Assembly (NCBI GenBank): GCA_020543525.1
Contig: JAHYIO010000039.1
Coordinates: forward strand, 806,001 to 870,000
DNA from: Coriolopsis trogii
Taxonomy: Eukaryota; Basidiomycota; Agaricomycetes; Polyporales; Polyporaceae
Direction of reading: 5' to 3'
Length of the DNA: 64,000 nt
The notes below the pieces were generated by a model, which did not search any database, had not been told where the DNA came from, and saw only the letters and a list, made by a program, of their open reading frames with translations. Positions 35,479-46,532 of the stretch are shown piece by piece. The translations under genes and the position numbers were made by a program. Each line of letters opens with the position of its first letter. The first letter of the stretch is position 1.

Positions 35479-37722
35479 TCATGAGTCGAGCGGTGTATCA
35501 CGCACCTCTTTGATAAGGAGAACGTCCCGTATGTCCAACCGCACACCGCGCGACGACTTGATCGCATGCTTTCTCAGGCTCTTCCCGTCCCGTTTCCGGA
35601 TAGGCCTGCCTCGCGCGTCACAACCGGTGGTCTTGTATCTCTTCGCCAACACCTCCAGAAGTCCTTCGATGACAGCAGCGCACGTGAGAAGTGAGATCGG
35701 ATATCTCAAGACCGCTTGATCTGCGTAGCATCCGGCCGGGAATGAGCAAGTCTCCGGAACTCCGTCTATCCAACTCTACACTCACCCTCGAGCGCGTCGC
35801 ACAAGACGGTCCACGCCCGCGCCTGCACGCCCTCCCACCCTTCGTCGAAGCCGACGAGAAGGCGGAGCGTGGGCAGCGCGAGCCACAGCTCTTCCATGAA
35901 CGCACCGGGCGTCGCGCTCCCCACGCGGAACGTGATGGCCTCGAGCACATCTCGCTGTGCATTCTCGAGGTCGTCAAACGCCATTTCGTGGTATGCCAGG
36001 TCGAGGAACTCTTCCGCGTAGATGACGTCTAGCGGGAAGAGCACGTCTCGATGGAACTGTTGACGGGAATCAGTCAGTCATTGGTCAAGAGTTCGACTAG
36101 GGAGGACAGGTGTCGGACCTTCACACTTAGCGCGAGACACGCGACGGCCATGTCCCACATCACTGTCTCCAACGCCTCCTCGTCCTCTGCAGACGTACTA
36201 TCTGTGTCCGCATCATCAAGCGACAGGTCGGAGGAGCGCACGAGGAGGAGATAGCGCAAGAAGAGGTAGACGGCATGAAACCGGGTCTCTGGGGAAGTGG
36301 ACAGCAAGTCATACAAGTCCCCGGGAGAGTAGGACGTCTTGTGCTCGTCCGCAGGCATAACCTATGCGCATTAGTCAACTCTCGAACACGGTTAGATGAT
36401 AGCGTGCACTGACTGCCAGGATCCAGTGCACGATATGCTCAAGTAAGGCTTCATCGATGTCGAGAGACACAGAAGAGCGTAATATACCCGCACGAGGGAT
36501 CGCCTGGGGTGGATAGGGTGATGTTTCCGGAGAGCACGATTTTGCAACGTCACCTTCGTTGATCTCTTCCATGCACATATCATCGACATCCGACTGAGAC
36601 CCTTCCACAGAAGATTCCAGGGCGGGAGGTATATGTAGACCATCTGACTGTCGTTCTTCCAGCTCCTTGGCGAGTAGTGCGAGAATGCGGCGCTCGGCGC
36701 CTTCCTCTTTCGAGAACGCAGCGCGTGGGATGTCCTCGAAGGGCGGCGGAGCGATTGGGGGTACACTTTGGAGCAAAGGCTCAGGGTCGACCGCAGAAGC
36801 AGCACTAGAAGAAGCAGGAACGTCGTTCGTAGCAGGAGTTGTTGGCACAGTTGGCGCATAGCCGTCAAAAGTCGGCGAGAGGGATCCGGCATCGATACGA
36901 AGGTCTTGCTGCGGTCGAAACTTGACTGGGCTCAACAATGTGTCCAGGACCTGCCCGCAAACATAGCTTGAGGCTTAGGTACGTGCATATGTTCATGGTA
37001 CTCACTTCGTTCAGGATTTGTTCATCCTCCTCAACAGGAACCGGCTGCGACCGCAGCGACTGCGCCCTCCGCAGACTACCCGCTCCCTTGGCAAACCGCA
37101 GACCGAAAGCTCCAGAGAGACGTACAGCAGAATCACTAGCATGTTTGGTCGCGAGATCAGGACGGCGTGAGTGCCGCTTCGAGAGCTTCCGCTTTTTGGC
37201 TGCTGACCCGGAGACAGTGTCTTGTGAAGGACCTTCACCACTTGCGCGGAGTACCGGAGCGGGAAGGAGAGACCTAGGACGTTTCCGTGAGTGAGCTGGA
37301 GAACTGCATGCGTCGACAGAGGAAGAGAGAGACAGCACAATGGCCGAGAAGATCGCAGGGGTCGAATTATGTCGGAACTGGTTGGCAGCAAGCAAGAGTT
37401 CGTTCAGACATTGATGTGAGGTGTCTTGCGGATGGGTAGGCAACTGTTTAGACAGTAGACGTTCTCGGAGTGGTGCATCTTCCCGGACCTGAGCGACTCC
37501 TTGTTTGACTTGCGACTCCCAACGAAAGTGGTCGACAGATGTCTGATCTGGTGCACTTGAAGAATCAGGCGGGGTTGGTATAGCTGAGGAGGATGATGGG
37601 GAAGACGACGCTGCCGCGAGAGTGCCGTCGAGATCGCGAGGATCTGCGTCCAGAGAGATAGGTGTATGCACCAGGTCGATATAGCTCTCGTCCACTACAG
37701 AGACCGTCGTTGTTGTTGCCAT
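35479..37722 (-). CDS. Cyclin-box protein, copy 2 (669 aa)
   Basis: Same five exons as copy 1 shifted by 8095: start ATG at 37722, stop at 35479, all splice signals kept. Protein differs from copy 1 at only a handful of residues, for example VKQGVAQ for VKQEVAQ, NICTYL for NIYPYL inside the first intron read-through, DEGWEG for DQGWEG. Cyclin-box core (WDMAVACLALSVK, FHRDVLFPL) identical. Intact and presumably functional. Confidence 0.75.
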
Positions 37723-38279
37723 GAGACTGCACCGTAGGATAGGGATTTGCGGCAAAGTCAGTAGATCAGAGTGGATCTGAGCAGGTCGAGGTCGGAAGAT
37801 AGCAAGTAGGCGCAAAGTACAGAGTCGCGCACTCGGACTCGGAGCCGGAAGCAGACCCATCAAGCGCGCGTCAGAAGAGGACCGTCTCAGCACCGGCTAC
37901 GGCCCAGAGCGCTCTGTCCTGGCTGCTGCTCGCTCTGCACCTCTAACACTGCTCGCTTGCTTGCTTGCTCTGTCTGCCCGCCGTCCTCGCTCACTCACTG
38001 GCCGCTCGCTCTCTGGTCGCTCCACCTGCCTGCCTCTGGTCTCCACCACCCGCGCTCTCCTGCCCCGACCGCGCTCCCTGCCTGGACTCAGACGGCGATC
38101 TTGCAACCTATCAGACTGCGCCCGGCCTGCTCTCTCCCTTGCACTTCACACGGTTCTTCCCTACCGTCCGTCGTCGCTGGGTCCATCCCCAGTATTCCTT
38201 TGGACCATGACCGGCCGCCATCAATTCTGACCCTTCTGCGTCTCGTGCGCTCCTCGACGCGTCTTCTGGTGCTGGCTCA

Positions 38280-38992
38280 ATGCGAGTCGCGCTCAAGGTA
38301 TTTGGGAAGAAACACATCACTCGCGAAGACGTTCAAGAGGTCACGCGTCTCATGCTGCGAACTAGACGTGTTCAGGACGGCCTCGCATTGGTGCACGTCA
38401 TGCAAGGTGCGTTCCAGACGAGAGACCATGTCCTCTCCGTCATGATGCGCTATGATCGCCGTCCTCGACTCACGGCTACACGCTCAATGCCACCGTCCCG
38501 ATCGCTTCGAACTCTGCTCCAGGCTCGCGCTGCATCCTTCCCATCTAGTGCTCCCCTCTATCTGTCTCGCGAAGCCATCGACACGCTCAGGCTCTTGGCC
38601 GCTCCACTCGGCATCGTCCACTACGACATCAAGCCTGCGAACATCTTCGTCTCAGCCACCGCGCACATTGTGATCACGGACTTTAGGTCATCTGCGCTTG
38701 GTCCAGCCGTCTCAACTCTCGCCTCCTGGAGAGTACGACGGGCCAGACTTTTCTCCTCGCGCCGCTCACATGTTCCAGCCACAACTGAGGTCGTCCATCT
38801 CACTCGGACTAGATGACATTCTCCGGACGCAACGCTGCTCCGGAACTCCTCCAAGCGCCTCCCGGGCTGCAAGCTCACAATATTCTTCAAAACAACTATT
38901 TGTACTACTGTCTGGGTGTCATGTGGCGGGAACTCACTCTTGGCAAGACTCTTGACGATAACGGCTTGCCTGCACTTTCTCAGGACCGTTGA
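38280..38992 (+). pseudogene. Protein kinase-like relic, copy 2 (less decayed)
   Basis: As copy 1 but better preserved: MRVALKVFGKKHITREDVQE stays open because CGA (38358-38360) replaces the TGA of copy 1, and the frame runs through GIVHYDIKPANIFVSATAHI to 38816. In another frame AAPELLQ keeps the APE motif. It still lacks a glycine-rich loop, has DFR for DFG, and needs at least one frame change to reach LYYCLGVMWREL. Either a pseudogene or a heavily spliced pseudokinase; the first is more likely. Confidence 0.55.
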
Positions 38993-41077
38993 GAGTGCGC
39001 TAGTCCGCGGGCGAAACCGAAGGACGAGTAGTCAGCGGTGGACGAGGACTTGATGGAGTCATCGTGTACGTACAACATGGGGAGAATTGATATCGCTTCC
39101 GGCCGGGAGCTTGTGTGCTGACCGCCCCATGCAACGCCAACACAGTGCGATAGCGACCGCCGGGCCTGCTTAAATGACGGTAGGTGGGGTCGAAACGTGA
39201 GTGGTGATTACAAGGTGAGCGACGTGTACTGACGAGATCGCCTGAACTCATCACATACGGCATGGTGCTATACGCAAAGGCGGTGAGTGACTTCCGGAGG
39301 GACGGGGCGGTGCGTGCTCACTATGCGCAAATCGGTCATCATTATTAGGTCTTGCTGATTGGACAACCATCAAGACGACGATAACGAGTTTACGTCCAAC
39401 GACGACAAGGTGTGGAGTTCCTCCCCCACGAACTGGAGCGCGTAGATGGCGTGCGGTGACAGCAAAGGGATGACTCTGGAGCCGGACTTGAGCAGGGGCA
39501 ACAACAATGCAATTGTGACTGACTTACAGTACATCCGACTTGCGAGTGACTTGCTGGGGGAGGGTGTCAGAGAACACAGCGAGCAGCATTGACGATGATA
39601 ACTCGTGCCCACCGTCGGTCATTCTCGCATTCCTGAGTGGCGTGGCCACGGGCGACGACGAGCAGGATCAGGATCCGGCCCGCAAACCGGCCGTCACTGA
39701 TTTACGGACTCGGGCAGCTCGCTGGCAGCTACCCCTGCTGTGCCTGACGAGTTGAGCGATGGACATAGGAGAGAAGAGGGCGGAGAACTGAGCGATGGTA
39801 AAGAAGACCCAGGACTTCTTATACACCTCGCTTATCCGCCGTTACCCACTGCGGGCTCCATGTCCGCGCCTTCATGTTGCACCATCATGACACTGCACCT
39901 CTTGTCTTCCCATGCACACCCGTCCCTGTCTCGCGTCGAAGCTGGTCAGGGTAGGTTGCCCCGCCAAGCTTCGAAAAATCTTTAGTCATTTGCCCAGTCT
40001 CTCGCGACGACCGTGCATCCGAGGTGGGTAATTAATATGTGCGCGTTCACGTATGTCCTGACTGACATTGACAGATAGATTCATCCACTTTTTCACAATT
40101 CCAAGCTGCTGTAGAGTCATTTCACGACAATTGTGCTCCAATTCGAGCACTAAGAGGCCACACGCGGCACAGCTAACGTGCAGGGACTGGGCGCTGCGCT
40201 TCAACAAACCGAGTTCCGAGCTCGCTTCAACACTAGCACAGTAACCACACCACGGGCGCGACTCGGTAAGTCGTTCTTACCCATGCGATCTGCACTCGCC
40301 TATCTACTCATTCACACTACAGGACGACCCTGCTGCACTTCAGGTAAGGCGGGCCCCGACCAGCTGTGTTACGTGTATGCGCTGTGGGCCCGCAGGGATC
40401 CTTGTCACAAGATTCCCATAAGCCGGTAATTCCTCTCTGGAAATTGCACTCTATGCGACACCATCATGTTGTGGCTGAATACGACCTGCATTGGCCAACA
40501 GCACATGCCAGGACTTATGATTGTGGGCAGAGAGATTCCTCCTGGACTAGATTGGCATAATATAAGGCTTTGCTCCTCAGCATGGACACCTGCACTATGA
40601 ACTTGGTTCTCTTTGGATGACGCAACATCCACTGTCCCATGCCCAGGTGCAGACCTTCAACTGCCGCGAGTAGCACTGAAACAACTCAGTTGCTTCCATG
40701 AATGTGGTCGGTTGTTTCTGCCATGCTGACTACTCTGTCTGCCCTGCACTTGTAGTAACTCAGACAGACTTGTCTCTCTCTCCCCTCTCACTATATTCTC
40801 AACTCCTGTTGCTTCATGCCTTCGCCCAGGATTGACTGCTCCCAGCTCCAAGTTGATGTCCTGTCCCTATGCACAAAGTTTATGTCATGCTCAATAGTGG
40901 TCAAATGTGTATTGATAGGATCACAACATGCACAAGTGGGCTAATCACATGTAATGTGTTGGATGATTGCAGGATGCACTGTGGGGAATCAGTACAAGTA
41001 GACTCCCAGGCTGATGGTAGTCATTTCTCTAACACTCCCAACCGGAGAGCCTGGGCCTGGTCAATGCATGCACTAAC
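38993..41077. other. Gene-poor part of unit 2
   Basis: Counterpart of 30898-33002. Lacks ~22 bp present in unit 1 near 31857. No gene recognised. Confidence 0.4.
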
Positions 41078-41350
41078 ACGACAGGCAATGGCCAAAGCTG
41101 CCATCTGGGACAGGCTGGGGAAATTGCCGATATTGGTCTACTGTTCCAGGCCAGAATACTGTAGTAATATCACCAGAGTGCTGAATATAAAAGGTTTGAA
41201 CTCCGAAAACTGCATTAGTTTCAGCTGCTTATCGGCCTTATGAAGATTCCAACATTACATCCCAAACTGTTCTGAACCGGAGGCTAGGCTACCAATTCCG
41301 GCAATATTCCCGGCCTGTTCTGGGGGGTGGCATGTGCCGTTGCCTGTCAT
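41078..41350 (-). mobile_element. MITE-like palindromic element A, unit 2
   Basis: Copy of 33003-33275 at offset 8075, with a cluster of substitutions in its middle. Confidence 0.55.
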
Positions 41351-42018
41351 TTGAGCGCAGAACATCCTCAATTATCCAAATACTCGACCCTGACCATTGC
41401 TGACTCTGTCTTCCTGCTCATCCAGCATGACTCACTTCTGCCGGCCAACTCACACTAATCTCAAAAAGCATACCAAACACATTGTAAACAGTTTCTTCAT
41501 TACTATTGCTCCCCTAGAGTTCAGAGGATAGCCGAGGAGCCTGCTGTATCTTCCCTCCCTCACTGCCGATAATGCTGAAATTCAGTACATCAACAAAGTG
41601 TAATACAAACAGCAAGCCTGCAGAGTTTGGTGAGAGTACAACCAAAACTGAGTGTTTGAACAAAGTAAGAGGTGCCCTCCCCTAGTGTTTAGAGGTTTCT
41701 CCACACGCAGTGTCACAATCAGTCACACTGCCGAAGGGTGCCGGTTATGATCTCCGACTGATGTCCCCCTTTGGAGATGGGCGCCACATGTCGGGTAACC
41801 AAAACTAGTGCTCTTGAAAGTCATGCTCGAGGATCTCGAGGATATACTCTCTGGCTTGCCATGCTTGGGCACAGTTACTCCGTTGATTTGGAAATTGTCT
41901 TTAAGCGGGCATCAACAGACAAGCAGATAGTCAAAGAGGACCGCAGCCTTGGCACTTGCAGAGTAGTGACCAATGGTAGACGTCCCACATCCATGGAAAT
42001 GGTTCCACTGCGCGTATC

Positions 42019-42292
42019 ACAATGGGCAATGGCCAAAGCCGCCCTCCTGAACGGGCCGGGGAAATTGCCGGAATTGGTAGCCTAGCCTCCGGTCCAGAAT
42101 AGTTTGGGAGATGACACCGGAATCTGTGTAAGGCCGATAAGCAGCTGGGACTAATGGGCTTTTCGGAGTTCGAATCCTTTTTATTCGGCACTCCGGTGAT
42201 GTCACGACAGTATTCTAGCCCGGAACAGGAGACCAATCCCGGCAATCTTCCTGGCCTGTTCTGGGGGGTGGCATACGCTGTTGCCCGTCGTG
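42019..42292 (+). mobile_element. MITE-like palindromic element B, unit 2
   Basis: Copy of 33944-34217 at offset 8075, almost unchanged. Confidence 0.55.
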
Positions 42293-42448
42293 TATATGAC
42301 CTGCACAATGATAAGCACTTATTCATATGCAAGTCCAAAGTCAACATGCAGATGATATCTTGCAGTAAGGGGATGATCATACCGAAGGGGCATTAAAACA
42401 ACTACTTGCATATACTGTAACACGACAGGACAGACTCTAGTCAACAGC

Positions 42449-42635
42449 TCACCTCACCTCTATTGTACCTCTGAGCCCGTCTCTGAGCATACCTCTCAAC
42501 GTTGTCAAAGACAAATAGGCCACCTCTGAGCAATGCGACATATAACCTCCCTTTGAACGGATAACCTCCAAGACATATTGCCTACCTCTGAACAGATTCC
42601 TAGACAAATAGCCTCCCTCTGGATGTCCAGAGGTA
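42449..42635. repeat. Degenerate CCTCTGA minisatellite, unit 2 end
   Basis: Counterpart of 34374-34560, again just before a unit junction (42731/42732). Confidence 0.6.
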
Positions 42636-42806
42636 GACCATCGATCCGGGGAATCTTGCGCGCAAATCATGCCACGGCATGATGTCCGATGCAAGCGCAA
42701 GCACCCTGCCACGTCTCGACCGCCGGCTCCAAGCGACAATGGTCGTCTGCTCCTGTACCTTCTCCTTCTCGGAAACCCTTTTCTCTCCTGGATAGTCATC
42801 AGCCAT
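42600..42806 (-). pseudogene. Truncated MFS-carrier 5' end in unit 3
   Basis: Same 68-residue chimeric frame as at 34525-34731, with the same VSEKEK change, so units 2 and 3 share the junction. Confidence 0.75.
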
Positions 42807-45800
42807 CGCTCTCTCTCTGCGCGAACGTGCTTTGGAATTTGTGCTATAGCTAGGGAGGTCTGTGTCAGGAACAACGGTGGACGACCGCGCACAGTGACAA
42901 TGGGTATATCTCCGGAATCCGGACGCGTCACAACTTGGAGTTTTGGAAGGGCCAGCGGCGGGCTCGCGAGGTCCTGCCCCCCGGAGTGCACGAATTTAAC
43001 TGATCGCGAGCGCGAGCGAGCCGCACGAATGTGTCTTCGACGGCGCCCATCGAAAAACATTTCCCAATTCAAAATTACTTTGCAATTCAAGCGCGATGCG
43101 ATACACGCACGATTCGTCATCAGGCTGAGGGAGGGAAGAGGTGAGTCATACACTGGGCGCTTGGTCAGCCACCGCCCGCCATTGAAGGATGGGCAAGTAT
43201 TAGTAATACGGTGGCGACAACCCCATGGTGTCAGTGACTTTGATTCCGACCAGGTCTGAGTTTTGGGTAGCGGAAGATGTGAGTGCAATGCCAGCTACAC
43301 GAGTGAATAGAGTATCACTCACTCGGTACATGGGATGGCGCGTCTCAGCGACTCCGATAACGATCCGCGGCGCGTGCAGCTACCAGTATAGATCCCGCGA
43401 TAAACACACGAGTAGAACCACTAGCGAGGTGTACAGCAATCGAATTGAAGACATGGATTGTTACGGAAACATAGAGAGCTACATCGTCAACTCGAGCCAC
43501 TTCTGACACTCCAGCAACTCTACCTGGATGACCCACAGTGGTTCACAGCCTCCTCATGAGTCGAGCGGTGTATCACGCACCTCTTTGATAAGGAGAACGT
43601 CCCGTATGTCCAACTGCACACCGCGCGACGACTTGATCGCATGCTTTCTCAGGCTCTTCCCGTCCCGTTTCCGGATAGGCCTGCCTCGCGCGTCACAACC
43701 GGTGGTCTTGTATCTCTTCGCCAACACCTCCAGAAGTCCTTCGATGACAGCAGCGCACGTGAGAAGTGAGATCGGATATCTCAAGACCGCTTGATCTGCG
43801 TAGCATCCGGCCGGGAATGAGCAAGTCTCCGGAACTCCATCTATCCAACTCTACACTCACCCTCGAGCGCGTCGCACAAGACGGTCCACGCCCGCGCCTG
43901 CACGCCCTCCCACCCTTCGTCGAAGCCGACGAGAAGGCGGAGCGTCGGCAGCGCGAGCCACAGCTCTTCCATGAACGCACCGGGCGTCGCGCTCCCCACG
44001 CGGAACGCAATGGCCTCGAGCACATCTCGCTGTGCATTCTCGAGGTCGTCAAACGCCATTTCGTGGTATGCCAGGTCGAGGAACTCTTCCGCGTAGATGA
44101 CGTCTAGCGGGAAGAGCACGTCTCGATGGAACTGTTGACGGGAATCAGTCAGTCATTGGTCAAGAGTTCGACTAGGGAGGACAGGTGTCGGACCTTCACA
44201 CTTAGCGCGAGACACGCGACGGCCATGTCCCACATCACTGTCTCCAACGCCTCCTCGTCCTCTGAAGACGCACTGTCCGCGTCCTCCGCATCATCGAGCG
44301 ACATGTCGGAGGAGCGGACGAGGAGGAGATAGCGCAAGAAGAGGTAGACAGCATGGAAGCGGGTCTCTGGGGAAGTGGACAGCAAGTCATACAAGTCCCC
44401 GGGAGAGTAGGACGTCTTGTGCTCGTCCGCAGGCATAACCTATGCGCATTAGTCAACTCTCGAACACGGTTAGATGATAGCGTGCACTGACTGCCAGGAT
44501 CCAGTGCAAGATATGCTCAAGTAAGGCTTCATCGATGTCGAGAGAAACAGAAGAGCGTAATATACCCGCACGAGGGATCGCCTGGGGTGGATAGGGTGAT
44601 GTTTCCGGAGAGCACAATTTTGCAACGTCACCTTCGTCGATCTCTTCCATGCACATATCATCGACATCCGACTGAGACCCTTCCACAGAAGATTCCAGGG
44701 CGGGAGGTATATGTAGACCATCTGACTGTCGTTCTTCCAGCTCCTTGGCGAGTAGTGCGAGAATGCGGCGCTCGGCGCCTTCCTCTTTCGAGAACGCAGC
44801 GCGTGGGATGTCCTCGAAGGGCGGCGGAGCGATTGGGGGTACACTTTGGAGCGAAGGCTCATGCTCGAGCGCAGAAGCAGCACTAGAAGGAGCAGGAACG
44901 TCGTTCGTAGCAGGAGTTGTTGGCACAGTTGGCGCATAGCCGTCAAAAGTCGGCGAGAGGGATCCGACATCGATACGAAGGTCTTGCTGCGGTCGAAACT
45001 TGACTGGGCTCAACAGTGTGTCCAGGACCTGCCCGCAAACATAGCTTGAGGCTTAGGTACGTGCATATGTTCATGGTACTCACTTCGTTCAGGATTTGTT
45101 CATCCTCCTCCACAGGAACCGGCTGCGACCGCAGCGACTGCGCCCTCCGCAGACTACCCGCTCCCTTGGCAAACCGCAGACCGAAAGCTCCAGAGAGACG
45201 TACAGCAGAATCACTAGCAGGTTTGTTCGCGAGATCAGGACGGCGTGAGTGCCGCTTCGAGAGCTTCCGCTTTTTGGCTGCTAACCCGGAGACATTGTCT
45301 TGTGAAGAACCTTCACCACTTGCGCGGAGTACCGGAGCGGGAAGGAGAGACCTAGGACGTTTCCGTGAGTGAGCTGGAGAACTGTATGCACCGCCAGAGG
45401 TTGCTTTGCTTGAAGAGAGAGACAACACAACGGCCGAGAAGATCGCAGGGGTGGAATTATGTCGGGACTGGTTGGCAGCAAGCAAGAGTTCGTTCAGACA
45501 TTGATGTGAGGTGTCTTGCGGATGGGTAGGCAACTGTTTAGACAGTAGACGTTCTCGGAGTGGTGCATCTTCCCGGACCTGAGCGACTCCTTGTTCGACT
45601 TGCGACTCCCAACGAAAGTGGTCGACAGATGTCTCCTCTGGTGCACTTGAAGAATCAGGCGGGGTTGGTATAGCTGAGGAGGATGATGGGGAAGACGACG
45701 CTGCCGCGAGAGTGCCGTCGAGATCGTGAGGTTCTGCGTCCATAGAGGTAGATGTATGCGCCAGGTCGATATAGCTCTCGTCCACTACAGAGACCGTCGT

Positions 45801-45990
45801 CGTTGTTGCCATCAAGCTGCGCCGTAGGATAGGGATTTGCGGCAAAGTCAGTAAATCAGAGTGGATCTGAGCACGTCGAGGTCGAAAGATAGCAAGTAGG
45901 CGCAAAGTACAGAGTCGCGCACTCAGAGTCGAAGCAGACCCATCAAGCGCGTCATAAAAGGTAAGTCTCAGAACCGACTAGAGGCCAGTT
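42732..45990. repeat. Tandem array unit 3, partial (~3.3 kb)
   Basis: Repeats the MFS promoter and the whole cyclin gene, then similarity fades at about 45960-45990, just upstream of the cyclin start, where units 1 and 2 continue into the kinase-like relic. Divergence from units 1 and 2 rises toward this end. Confidence 0.85.
43554..45812 (-). CDS. Cyclin-box protein, copy 3 (~674 aa)
   Basis: Start ATG at 45812, stop at 43554, same five-exon structure. Two in-frame insertions relative to copies 1 and 2: one codon in the acidic loop (DAEDADSASSEDEE) and four codons in the N-terminal region (KATSGGAYSSPAHS for VDACSSPAHS). The N-terminal half carries many substitutions (DLAHTSTSMDAEPHD for DLVHTPISLDADPRD), while the last two exons are almost identical to copy 2. 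Open frame, splice sites and cyclin-box residues all conserved, so length changes were tolerated only as whole codons. Confidence 0.75.
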
Positions 45991-46532
45991 ACATGCCCAT
46001 CAGTGTAATTGCCACTGTCTTGATCTTGACCCTGCACTCTATCTCTGCCTCGCACTTGGGCCCTGCGCGCTGCGCGAACAAGGCATACCGCAGCCGTTTG
46101 GCAATGTAAAGTTCTATTTTGTACTCGGGCTACGGCTTGGCATTGACAAGGTGTCTCCAGTGGGCGCGCGCGGTTGGTGCGAGGTATCGCGAGTGGTCAA
46201 CCAGATGTAGGTCCCCGCGGTTGACCAGTCTTTTCAATTTGTATTCCCGAGTCTAACCGCCATCGGCACGGAAAGTGGAGACCGCGCTGTGCGCAATTGT
46301 GATCCAAAGACCAGATAAGACTCTCAGCGCAACCCATCATCGGGAGCAGAGGACGCGTAAGTAGGGCGCGTATGCGCATGCGCAACATAGGGACGCGTCA
46401 CTAACGTCAACTCTGGACTATATATATATATACCCGGGTACAGCGTTCCTCGTTCAGGTCCCAGAAGTACATGCGAACCTGCATCCTCAGGAGTCTGCAC
46501 CCCCAGCACCGTGACTCTAGCCCTCCTCCGTG
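45991..46532. other. Intergenic, array end to ABC exporter
   Basis: Unique sequence; no exon supported. Contains the promoter of the ABC gene, including a TA run. Confidence 0.45.
46419..46432 (+). promoter_or_regulatory. TA-repeat/TATA box of the ABC exporter
   Basis: CTA followed by six TA dinucleotides, about 100-115 bp before the proposed ATG at 46533; the most TATA-like element of the region. Confidence 0.4.

Larger units (their letters stand above)
34657..42731. repeat. Tandem array unit 2 (8075 bp)
   Basis: Direct repeat of unit 1; offset 8095 at its left end, 8075 after a ~22-bp deletion near 39955. Same content and order, differing by scattered substitutions. Confidence 0.9.

Noticed and set aside
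26562..45990. Array as an assembly artefact from two haplotypes
   Set aside because: Units carry distinct fixed indels, unit 3 is truncated and more diverged, and three units exceed what two haplotypes would give. Only long reads can settle it.
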